11,851 bases of DNA, taken from the NCBI GenBank assembly GCA_025201705.1, contig MU617500.1, forward strand, positions 1 through 11,851, written 5' to 3'. Positions 1 through 8,845 of this stretch are shown piece after piece. Both the position numbers and the translations under genes were made by a program. The notes below the pieces were generated by a model that searched no databases, was not told the origin of the DNA, and worked only from the letters and a program-made list of their open reading frames with translations. The number at the start of each line of letters is the position of its first letter. Within the stretch, counting starts at the first letter, position 1. Source of the stretch: Dissophora ornata (Eukaryota > Mortierellomycota > Mortierellomycetes > Mortierellales > Mortierellaceae).

Positions 1-74
1 CTAAGGAGGACAAGCCGATGTGCAAGTCCTGGTAAACAATGACGAGAGAGACGGCAGAGTTGAGGGGTAGGGTT

Positions 75-169
75 GGCGAACACGGTGAAAGCGAATGGCG
101 AACATGGGGAAAGCGAATGGCGAACATGAAAAATGCGAATGGCAAACATGAAAAATGCGAATGGCGAAA
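75..169. repeat. 22-bp tandem repeat, about 4.3 copies
   Basis: Units of exactly 22 bp start at 75, 97, 119 and 141, and a partial fifth starts at 163. All but unit 4 begin GGCGAAC or GGCGAAA; unit 4 begins GGCAAAC. All four full units end GCGAAT. Units 1-2 share GAAAGCGAAT and units 3-4 share AAAAATGCGAAT, so the array seems to have grown by stepwise duplication. There are no spacers, so it is a minisatellite and not a CRISPR array. No function is evident. Confidence 0.9.
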
Positions 170-732
170 AAAAATTGCCTGCGGCGAATATGTTTTGGCA
201 ATGAAGCAAACTTGATTAGACAGCCAGGGCCAATCTCACTTGACATTTTGCTGAATTGGTTTTGGGGAAACGGATAACTTAAGTTGGGGTTGTGGCGAAT
301 GGGTTACGGTAAGCTGGCTAAATAGATTTAGTGATTCGGCTAACGAGAACGACTGAAGTGGCATAGAAAAATGACGACATAAAATCCTCGAATGGCGCGT
401 GGTGTACTTGAGATTTGTTTACAATATACAAGAGATCGAGTGCACCAATTGGGGAGGCCACATTGTGAGGCCTACAAAACTTGACATCTCCTGCCAACCG
501 TTGGATAATTTCAGCACGAAGGAACACCAACAAAAAGCAATGGCTGCGACCAGGAGGAAGCAACAACCATTTAAGCAAGCGCAATAAACGCCATTGTATC
601 TCTCTTCATCTTTTACTTGTTCCTCTCCCGCCCCCTCTCTTCTACTGGCGCTGTTGCTTGCTGGCCTCGCCACCCTGCACTCTTGGGAAGTTTTCTTTTA
701 TCTTTTCCTAATCGCCGATTCAAGTTGGACAG
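170..732 (+). promoter_or_regulatory. 5' region and CT-rich leader of the chromate transporter gene
   Basis: About 560 bases hold no gene I can support; short overlapping ORFs on both strands resemble nothing known. From about 595 to 645 the plus strand is strongly pyrimidine-rich (runs such as CTCTCCCGCCCCCTCTCTTC), and a second T/C-rich stretch lies at 690-710, just before the ATG at 733. Pyrimidine-rich tracts just upstream of the start are common in fungal promoters and leaders, so transcription probably starts near here. I see no convincing TATA box. The promoter role is inference. Confidence 0.4.
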
Positions 733-1095
733 ATGGCACCCTCGAACCCTTACAACCTACCGCCGCTTAAGGACCGGCTACTGGAAAACTTTAATACCTA
801 TTTCAAATTTGGCTACATCACCTTCGGAGGACCCTCGGTCCATGCCGCTATTCTCTATGACGACATCGTCGTCAAGCGCCAATGGATCCCCAGCGAACAG
901 TTTGCTGAGCTTTTCGCCATCTGTCAGGCACTCCCTGGTCCGGGGAGCACAGAGCTTGCTTATAGTCTTGCCTTGGTCCGATCTGGGTTTTTGTGTTCAA
1001 TTTTGGCGTTTCTCTTCTGGAGGTGAAAAGAAAAAAATCACAACAGTAAAATGGTCTGCCTGTCTTCAATTCGCCAACCTTTCAGCGCTTCTCAC

Positions 1096-1126
<31 letters not shown>

Positions 1127-2489
1127 CCCTCTTTTTTTTCTTTGAATAGTATACCTGGAGCCATCATCATGACATTCGCAGGAACTTTAATCGGCGGTAT
1201 CAAAAGCGAAATACCTCCGTGGGCCACCCGTCTAGAACAGGGTCTTGCGTCCGCCGCAATTGGGCTGGTTGCGCTGGCAGCCTACAGAATGACACCCACA
1301 CTGGCAACAGATAAATTATCCAAGACTCTGGCACTTATTGCCGGGAGTATCACTGTCCTCTACTCGGCACCTTGGCTCTTGCCTGCTATCATGGCCGCGG
1401 GGGGTTTTACTAGTTACGTCTTTGACGCGTTTGTGGCACCATGCATTAGCAACCTGAAGGAGAGGCTGAGAGCTCGAAAGGACCGCCAAACGATGGAAAG
1501 AGAGGAGAGAGAGGATCTGGAGGTTGGGAACGTTGTCCAGGAGATGGCTTCCATGGTATCACCAAGTATATACAATGCTAACGAAGACATTGTCAACGGC
1601 ATTGAGATAGCAGCAACGAGCACCAATAATGCACCAAGTGTTCACGACTCGATCAGGAGCCGATACAAGGCCGGGATTCCTACTACTCAGGAGAATCCAG
1701 ATGATCGCAAGGTTTGCACATACTTGGACTGCGTTGTCTTGTTGCACTCTTGCGATTTTCTGAACATGCGAACTCATTCAATTGAGATGTCTAAAAAAAA
1801 AATAGGTGGACACCATTGAGCGATTGGCCTTTTCGTATTCGAAAAAGCTAGGGTTCACCTTCCTTTTGGTCTTTGCTGCCTTCTTCCTTGCAGCCATCCT
1901 CGCCCGAACCCTTTCCCCTGTATCCTCTAAGGCTGATTATGGCCATTTGATGTCGTCCTTTTACTTTGTCGGGTCCATCATCTTTGGCGGAGGACCTGTA
2001 GTGATTCCGCTTTTGAGAACCTATACCGTAGACTCTGGCTGGATGACCGATCAACATTTCCTGGTGGGCCTTGCCCTGATCCAATCCATTCCTGGCCCAA
2101 ATTTTAACTTTGCGTGCTTTCTTGGAGCGGTTGCAATGGCTAATGCCAATGGAAGCGGAGTCGCAGGCGCAACCCTCTCTTACTTAGCCATTTTCATCCC
2201 AGGGCTGCTCCTCCAAAGTGGGGTCATACCCTTCTGGCAGTTGGTTCGCAAGCATGCAGCAGTCAATATGGTCTTTCGAGGTGTCAATGCCTGCGCGCTT
2301 GGGTTAGTTTTTTCTGCAACGTGGTTGTTGTGGGTCCAGGCAAACCTGTACGGTGGAAGCCAAGCATACCATATTGTGATTTCCAGTGCGGCATTCGCTG
2401 CATCCGGATTCATGAATGTCCCAGCACCACTTGTCATTATCCTGGGTGGAGGTATGGGGGCGTTGGAGTATGCTGTCAGTGACAGATAA
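733..2489 (+). CDS. Chromate ion transporter, CHR family, two-domain, 3 exons
   Basis: Integral membrane transporter of the CHR superfamily, which moves chromate across the plasma membrane in bacteria and fungi; direction cannot be read from sequence. Exons are 733-1022, 1150-1711 and 1806-2489, giving 511 aa. Intron 1 (1023-1149, GTGAAA...ATAG, phase 2) rebuilds a Ser before IPGAIIM; intron 2 (1712-1805, GTTTGC...ATAG) is phase 0. The protein has the two homologous halves of long-chain CHR proteins. Half 1 carries FGGP (residues 31-34) and PGPGST (68-73); half 2 carries FGGGP (344-348) and PGPNFNFA (380-387). Both motifs precede hydrophobic segments. A charged linker (about 197-290, rich in R/K/E, then S/N/T) separates the halves and is probably cytosolic. 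The start at 733 is chosen because the family's N-terminal helix follows directly. It converges with the NACHT gene. Family assignment is firm; substrate comes from the family. Confidence 0.9.
1023..1149 (+). other. Intron 1 of the chromate transporter gene, with a T29 tract
   Basis: GT at 1023-1024 and AG at 1148-1149. Splicing joins AG at the end of exon 1 to T at 1150, giving Ser and restoring the CHR motif (LFW-S-IPGAIIM). Without splicing, the reading frame stops at 1024-1026. A run of 29 T (1098-1126), followed by CCCTC and eight more T, forms an unusually long pyrimidine tract before the acceptor. Confidence 0.88.
1098..1126 (+). repeat. Poly-T homopolymer, 29 nt, intronic
   Basis: Uninterrupted run of 29 T inside intron 1 of the chromate transporter gene, 22 bases upstream of the acceptor AG. 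It is on the sense strand, where it can serve as polypyrimidine tract, and it is likely to vary in length between strains. Confidence 0.9.
1712..1805 (+). other. Intron 2 of the chromate transporter gene
   Basis: A 94-nt phase-0 intron, GTTTGC...AAAATAG. It lies in the hydrophilic linker, between ...NPDDRK and VDTIERLAF, just before the first helix of the second CHR half. Reading through reaches a stop at 1817-1819, and the second half lies in a different frame from 1806. It therefore sits at the junction of the duplicated domains. Confidence 0.82.
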
Positions 2490-2937
2490 ACTGATTCGAA
2501 ATATAGACTTCGGTACTACCAATGGCCATCTTCCTCTTGCGCATTCATACTTATATCTGCGCTTCGAGGCAAGGGGATGGAAAGAGCTTTACGCAAACTA
2601 CAATGGCTGAATATATCTCAACAATAATATTTTGATGCGTCATCAATGAGTGCCGAATCTGAATGCAGCATGGTGGCTTTCAGGTCTGGTTTGCTTTACA
2701 TAAATATTTCTGAAAAGTGTAGGACTAGGAATAAAGAGAGGATTGCTTTTAGGAGCGTGAGAGAGATCGATTAAAGTCTTCGAATACCCTGTGCCTCTTG
2801 ACCCCAAGTTAAACACATCTCCGATCCTATACTTCGAAGAGAGTGGCTCTGGCTGGCAAACAAATTCCTTGCGCTCAAGCACTGCGTGAATCGGTAAAAG
2901 TCTAAACCTTTAATTTCTAAAGATGCCTGGAAGTCAT
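2490..2937. other. Convergent 3' intergenic region
   Basis: About 450 bases between the stop of the chromate transporter (+) and the stop of the NACHT gene (-). AATAAA at 2730-2735 on the plus strand is a candidate poly(A) signal for the transporter, about 240 nt past its stop. AT-rich patches lie at 2610-2640 and 2697-2712. No convincing coding content or RNA gene is visible; two short minus-strand ORFs here resemble nothing I know. Confidence 0.5.
2730..2735 (+). terminator. Candidate polyadenylation signal AATAAA
   Basis: Exact AATAAA hexamer in the 3' region of the chromate transporter gene. Fungal poly(A) signals are loose, so this is suggestive only. Confidence 0.35.
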
Positions 2938-5900
2938 TCATACTGGATTCGCATCCGTGCTCTCGAGCGGAGTTGGCTCGCACACAGCCCCGCGCTGATT
3001 TATGAGCTGCCTATTCAGCTGACTTAGCCCTCGCACGTTCTTCATCGATGCACCTTTCAAAAAAAGCGCATCTGATGGAGTGCTCCAAGACAAGCGCGCA
3101 CAGCACTCGCCATCATCTTCTGTGACCTTCCAGAGTAGAACAGACCCATCAGAACAGCCAACCACCAAATTATTGGCATCAGAGGTTGTGGTCCAGACTA
3201 CGCTTTCGACCTCAGCAGGATTATGAATCACAGCCTGGCACTGACCAGATGCAACGTCCCACAGCCGCACGGTGTTGTCCTTACTGCCAGAGGCAATTTG
3301 GTCACCTTCTGGAGAATACGCGGTGCACCGAACCATGCTGGAATGGCCACTCAAGGTGTGGCGGCAATGTCCGGTATCAACATCCCACAGCCACACTGTC
3401 GTGTCCATGTAGACAGATGCAATCTGATCACCTGCTGGGGAAAAGGAGATGTTCTGAATCCACTGTCCAGGACCGGCCAATGTGTGGATGCAAACTCCAC
3501 TTTCGACATTCCACAGCCACAAATCACAGTCATAACCGCCGCCAGACGCAATCAGATCGCCTTTTGGTGAATACACGACAATATCAACATTCTCACGGTG
3601 ACCAGTCAATATGTGGCGGCGATCTCCAGTTTCCACGTCCCACAGCATCACTGTCGCATCCTCACCGGCGATCGCAATCTGATCACCTTTTAGTGAATAT
3701 GCGATACTCGAAACACGCTTAGTATGGCCGCTCAAAGTGTGACGGCAGTCGCCGGTATCAATGTCCCACAGTTTCACTGTGCCGTCAGTACTTCCGGACG
3801 CAACCTGATCTCCTTTTGGCGAGTACGCGACAGCTTGAATACCCGTGGTATGGTCGATAAGGGTGTGGAGACAATTCCCGGTTTCAATGTCCCACAGCCG
3901 CACAGTTTTGTCAAGACTGCCAGATGCAATCTGTTTACGTTGTGGCAAATACGCGATGCTCGTAATCCTGTACCGATGGCCGCTCAAGGTATGACCGCGA
4001 TCTCCGGTTTCAACGTCCCACAGCCGCACTGTCCCGTCATCTCGTCCAGACGCAACCTGACCGCCTGCTAGTATATGTACGACGTTCCAATACGAATTAC
4101 TATAGTCCCTCAAGGAGTCAGGGCGAATCCCTGCTTCAACGTCCCAAAGCCGCACAGTGCCATCAGAACTTCCAGACGCAATCTGATTGCCGTTTGGCGA
4201 GTACGCGACGCCCCAAACCCAGCCGTTGTGGCCTCGCAAGATGTGACTACAATCTCCGGTTTCAACATCCCACAGTCGCACCGTGTTATCCAAACTTCCA
4301 CACGCAATCTTATCACCCTTTGGTGAATACGCGACGCTCGAAAGAAAGCCGATATACTCGCTAAAAGTGCTGAGGCAATCTCTAGTTTCGGTGTCCCACA
4401 GCTGCACGGCACCGTTATGGCCGGCAGACGCAATACGATCACCTTTTGGAGAGTAAGCGACGCCCTGAACGCTTCCGCAATAGCAACGCAACATCTGGTG
4501 GATAGCACCTGTTTCAGCATCCCACAGCTTAACGGTATCGTCACCACAGGCAGCTGCGATCTCGCCACCTTTTGGTGAATATGCAACGTCTCGAATGAAG
4601 TCGTTATTCCCGCCCAGAATGTGCTTGCAATCTCTGGATTCGACGTCCCATACCCGTACGGTCATGTCAACGCTACCGGAAGCAATCTGACCGCCGTTTG
4701 GTGAATATGCAACGCTCGAAACTTCCTCGGTATGGCCATGAAAGATGTAGCTGCAACTTCCAGTCTTGATATCCCACAGCCGTACTGTATTGTCATGACT
4801 ACCAGACACAATCTGATCGCCTCTTGGCGAATACGCGACAGCATCAACACGACCGGTATGGTCACGTAAGGTCCTTGTTATTTCCCAAGTAGATGTTGCA
4901 TAGATACTGATGTCACCATTATCAAGACCGATTGCTAATGCCATTCCATCCGGTGAATAAATGCAGGATGCCACGGCGTTGGCTGCTTTGAGAAATGGAA
5001 GCTCACCAAACTGCACGCCTGCCATTTGTGCCTCATCCAGTGTAGCTCCGCACAGCCAGACATCTCGAAGAGAAACCTTTCTCATATCTGCGCCTTGCAG
5101 CTGAGCAGAATCAAACACACCATTGCTCAGATCCGCTCCTGGAATTTGGATGCCTTGTAAGTCCGCTCCAATAAATTGTATTCCTGCTCTGACCAATATT
5201 GTGATAGCATTGGCTGCTGCCAAGCGCGCAGTCTTGAGCTCTGTCTTTTCCGTTTTCGATCGTTCAATGGCTGCTAGAAGTTGTTTCTTGAAGAGAGGTT
5301 CCAATTTCACACGCTCGACCAAGAACCTTAGAATCGACGGCTCGCCTACAAAGTTCTTCCGCCCCAAAGGTGACTCGAGCACCGGCTGCTCTACCGTGAC
5401 CGGCACTTCCTCCACAGCGCCTTCGCTATCAAAGCTGTAAATAGAGCTGATACTCCCTCGACGCGACACGGGTTTTGTCGGTTCCACTGTCGTCGGGCCA
5501 TTATTTCCTCCCTCCTGTGGCTCAAATACTGCACGCGCCAAACTGTATTCGAGAATCGATCGATGGATAAAACGGTATTGATTGCCACTGCGACTCAGAG
5601 GACAGGCTTCTCGCAAAAGTTTCTTCTCCTTCCCCTGTCCGAAGAAAGCCTCTTTCCACGTCTCTTGGTCCCGAAAAGACGAATACTCCACCACCGAGTT
5701 ACCCGCATGATTATCGAAGATTGCTATCGCCAGTCGCTTCAAAAACTCGATGCCTTTCTGCGTAAACCCCTTGTCGGATAAGTTCTTGAACGACTCCATC
5801 TCTCTGTCGCTCACCTTCTCGAACAGCCGTTTTTTGCCACGCTCCAGCCACTGCTCCACGAACCGGTCATACAATGCGACTCTTGTGATTCGGGCCACCG

Positions 5901-8845
5901 AGAGGTTTTCTCCAGTATTCACCATGTGCGGCAAGACGTCCAAAGACATGATTAACAAAAACGGGTTCGACACCATATCGTGTAGGCTGGGGATCCTGTC
6001 AAGAACCTGCAAATAATCAGCAGCAGTCCAGAGTTGCTCTCTCCCAGAGACAAACTGCTTGATGTAGTCCTTAATTTGATCCTTTGAGAATGGCGCAATG
6101 ACCGCCTCTTGATACAGGACCTGCTCTGTTGAGCGATTACGGTCTACTGGCTGGAATTGATCACAGTAATCGACGCCAAGGTACTCGCTGCGGCAGCTGA
6201 TCACCATTTGAGCTCGCCACTCTCCTCGTTGATTCAGTCGGTTACTAGTGTACAAGTTGTGCGTCTGCCGACTCTCGTCATACCCGTCGCAAATCAATAT
6301 GAACTCATGGTAACCCTTCAGCTCTTGGATTTGGCTATCGTTGAAGCCTTCCTTCCGTAGTTGCTTTGCGATGAGCTCGTCCTCTGGATTTTGGATTGCT
6401 GCCAAGGTGATGAAAAGTGGAATTTGGCCGTCCTTCTTCTTGCTGTTCCACAGGTCGCACTCGAGTTGATGGTTGAAGGTAGATTTGCCTGCTCCAGAAT
6501 CACCAAGGAGCAAAAACACCTTTCGGTCACTTGCCGTAAATTCTTTGACCTTATCCATCAAGGGAAACAGGGTGTCGTCGCTTGCTTGTAAATTAGCTTT
6601 GGCTTGTGGAGATATATACACGGAATCACCTCTCTCTTCCAGTCGTCGCTCTTTCAATTGACGTAAACTGCTTTCAACATTGGGCCTATTCTGGATACGA
6701 TCGAGCAGGGACGGAGACGATGGCCGGGAGGGGGCGACCTTCAGTGGATGGGGACTTGGGCCGGCTTCTCGACAAGATCGATAAAGCGCCTGTTTTTTCG
6801 CGTCGCCATCCTTCTCCAACTTCCTAAGGAGGGTTTCGGCGTCTAGACCATGTAAACGAATTATTCATGTTGATATATCTTGTTAACGCCACTGGCTCTT
6901 GTAACAATACCGGCAGTACTCCATGTCGTGAAAGTGTCGTCTTTCTCTCCCTCATACCTGGAATAGCACTTTTAGAAGGAGCTTCTAGCTGCATTAAAAT
7001 GTCAAGAATTAACTGCTTGATACTCGCTTGCTGGCCCCACACTGAATCATTTCGATACATCTCCCCTAGAAGTGCAACGGCACTTGTTCGAGAGTCGTCG
7101 TCACACTCTGTATTGGCCGCGATCTCCCCTAGCCGCTGACATACTCCCAATTGAAAGGCGGGGTCGCGCTGGCAAGGCACCTCGTACACCAGTCTCTTGA
7201 ACTCGATGAACTGTCCATTTCGAAGCAAGACATCCGCGCCTCGTAACGCTGGATACCAGGCACTTTTCGGACTGAATCTGAGGCCCTCATTGAGACACTC
7301 TAAAAATTGCTTCCCGCTCTTGGCCAGTGTGCTCACGTCGTTGTACGCGTTCTTGGCCAATGTAAAGACCTCCGATGCTCCCGCCAGTCCTTGTTGGATA
7401 TGTTTTAGCCCTTCCACAAATTGATTGAGATCCAAGCCTTTGACCGCACTCACCAGTCCTGAAACACCCTTGACTACCTTTCCTGTACGCCGCGCCGTGG
7501 CTTGCCAGGGTGTTTCGTTATCTGGGACATATAGCAACGCTTGAGAGGCGTAAGCGGCTTGATAGACCAGATAAGGGTCAGTGCTGTCATTTAGTCCATG
7601 TAAATAGTCTGCGAGAGGCGTATGGAGCGCTTCGCGATCTAGGTCCTTGACGTTACTATCGGCCATGGCATCCAAGACATGCGACACCGTCAGAGTTAGC
7701 TGGTAGATGTAGTCTGGGGATTGTTTGTGAGTGCATTTTAAGCGTGTACTGATGAGCTCTAGTATCTTGAGTAGATCGTCGGCATTGAGAAGACCTGGGG
7801 ATGCCCCTTGAACTAGCTGCGCCAATCCTTCGAGTAGATTGAAATCCAGCAACTGGGATTGCTCAATGCCACGGAAAAGCCGATGGAGTAGTTGTTGAAG
7901 ATCGTCTTTCTCAAGAACCGGGACCAGGCACACAACTTCCGCAACAGCCTTTGCATCCTTAAGTTCCTCACGAGCGAATTCTCTGAGCAGGTTGGTCGCT
8001 AGCATCTTCAATCTTTCCTTCTCCTCGGTATCGTGTTCTATGGAATTTAGCCAGTTACGCTCGGTTTGATCGAGCGTGCCCTCTAGTAGTGATCGCGAAG
8101 ATTGCAAAAGGTTGAGACAGTAAACGAGCTGGGATATGTTCTGGAGGCGCTCCTCGGGTCTCGGCAATTTGTTTATGTCAGGCGGCTGCCGCATGTCCTT
8201 CACAAAAATATTGAGAAGCAGTGGTGCAGTGTCGCAGGCTCGGCTGTCCTGGGTCAGAGGCAACGGGCGAATGGCGAAAGAATCGACGGCGGGACCGGTA
8301 GTGAGATTGGAAGCGAGATCCGCAACGAGACTTGCATTGGTTGTGACAACGGGAGGCGATGCGATTGCGTCGCGGTGAGGGGATGATGCAACCGGCTCCT
8401 TATATCCGCTGTAACGTCGCGATTATACATGATTTCAATACAGTCAGACATCTGCAGCGTTACACGTATAATAGTTGCGTTTTGGACGGCCAACAAGAAA
8501 TCGATCCTCTCTTACTTACCCCCATTTTTCTACCCTGACAAAATTGGCCTCTGCCATCTTACGATATCCCAAGCCATCCAACAGCTTACCCAGCTGAAAA
8601 TATGTGGCAGCAATATCGTTCCGCAGGGTTTGGTCCTCAATGTGCGGGGAAGAAACGAAAGCCTTTCTCTTGGATCTCCTTACACGAGATAATGCCGCCT
8701 CTGCTTCATCACAATACGTCAGCACCATTTTGGAATTATTTGAATCATTTGCCTTGCAAGCATTCTCCAAATGTGCACTGGCAAGTTCCAGTGCCGCCTG
8801 TGGCGAGAGAACATTTCTCAGCGACGAAAGCATACTGCCGATCAT
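2938..8845 (-). CDS. NACHT/STAND NTPase with TPR-like head, Arm-like helices, pentapeptide repeats and 15 WD40 repeats; 3 exons
   Basis: NLR-like signal-transduction NTPase, presumed cytosolic; ligand and output unknown. Exons are 8845-8520, 8408-6958 and 6842-2938, giving 1893 aa. Intron 1 (8519-8409, GTAAGT...TACAG) is phase 2; intron 2 (6957-6843, GTATGA...CTAG) is phase 1. Both restore continuity (EKWG-GYKEP; SAIP-DAETLL). Domains: TPR-like helices (about 1-109, with YFQLGKLLDGLGY); Arm-like helical region (about 185-600); NACHT (about 700-1025) with Walker A GDSGAGKST (706-714), Walker B FILICDGYDES (773-783) and sensor-like MVISCRSEYL (805-814); S/T-rich linker (about 1035-1085); 11 pentapeptides (1151-1204); WD40 array (1212-1837); tail with NRQLINQRGAV. 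Start 8845 follows an in-frame stop; ATG 8833 is an alternative. Catalytic residues are intact. No HeLo, HET or similar effector domain is visible at the N-terminus. I recall this architecture as abundant in Mortierella. Confidence 0.9.
3109..4986 (-). repeat. WD40 repeat array, 15 units, 126-bp period
   Basis: Residues about 1212-1837 of the NACHT protein. Units 2-11 and 13 are exactly 42 aa, unit 12 is 43 and unit 14 is 41; units 1 and 15 are degenerate caps. The core reads VAYSPKGDQIASGS-D-TVRLWDVETG-C-HTLSGH. The 126-bp period is visible in the DNA: the minus-strand complement of TCCCACAGCC(G/A)CAC recurs at 3257 and 3383, with a diverged copy at 3509. Fifteen blades would make two seven-blade propellers plus one unit. 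Unit 8 has lost YSP, and units 4, 5 and 7 end CY, EY and DY in place of GH. Confidence 0.93.
5008..5169 (-). repeat. Pentapeptide repeat segment in the NACHT protein
   Basis: Residues about 1151-1204 split into 11 consecutive pentapeptides of the A(D/N)LXX kind: GADLQ, GIQIP, GADLS, NGVFD, SAQLQ, GADMR, KVSLR, DVWLC, GATLD, EAQMA, GVQFG. Such repeats form a right-handed quadrilateral beta-helix. This length makes just under three coils, placed directly before the first WD40 unit. Confidence 0.85.
6843..6957 (-). other. Intron 2 of the NACHT gene
   Basis: A 115-nt phase-1 intron, CAG|GTATGAG donor and TCTAG acceptor. Joining G (6958) to AC (6842-6841) creates Asp and gives SAIP-D-AETLLRKLEKDGD, matching the continuous helical region I recall in related Mortierella proteins. 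Reading through instead gives a short tail ending at 6824. Confidence 0.87.
8409..8519 (-). other. Intron 1 of the NACHT gene
   Basis: A 111-nt phase-2 intron with a consensus GTAAGT donor at 8519, a CTGAC branch-like motif about 35 nt before the acceptor, and a TTACAG acceptor ending at 8409. The donor overlaps an in-frame TAA (8518-8516), so an unspliced message would end after 109 residues, just past the TPR-like head. Confidence 0.85.

Noticed and set aside
75..169. CRISPR-like array
   Set aside because: Units are directly adjacent with no spacers, and the genome is eukaryotic by its introns.
318..673. Overlapping short ORFs on both strands upstream of the transporter
   Set aside because: No family resemblance, and they overlap each other and the CT-rich leader. 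Chance ORFs are the simplest explanation.
617..1819. A 400-aa plus-strand ORF read without splicing
   Set aside because: It begins upstream in non-coding CT-rich DNA, runs through the T29 tract as poly-Phe and misses both ends of the CHR protein. Only 1150-1711 of it is exon.
2790..2850. A stretch faintly like 5S rRNA (AAGTTAAACACATCTCCGATCC)
   Set aside because: Only a few bases resemble the 5S core, and no matching flanks or stems are evident.
3186..4326. Several plus-strand ORFs of 66-178 aa opposite the WD40 array
   Set aside because: They mirror the 126-bp repeat in another frame, giving recurring Pro/His/Arg-rich strings. They are shadows of the WD40 coding strand.
2938..8845. Bacterial origin of the NACHT-WD40 gene (cyanobacteria have similar proteins)
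   Set aside because: The gene contains two spliceosomal introns and a family-specific N-terminus and tail that I know from Mortierella. A recent bacterial transfer does not fit, although single modules could be old captures.
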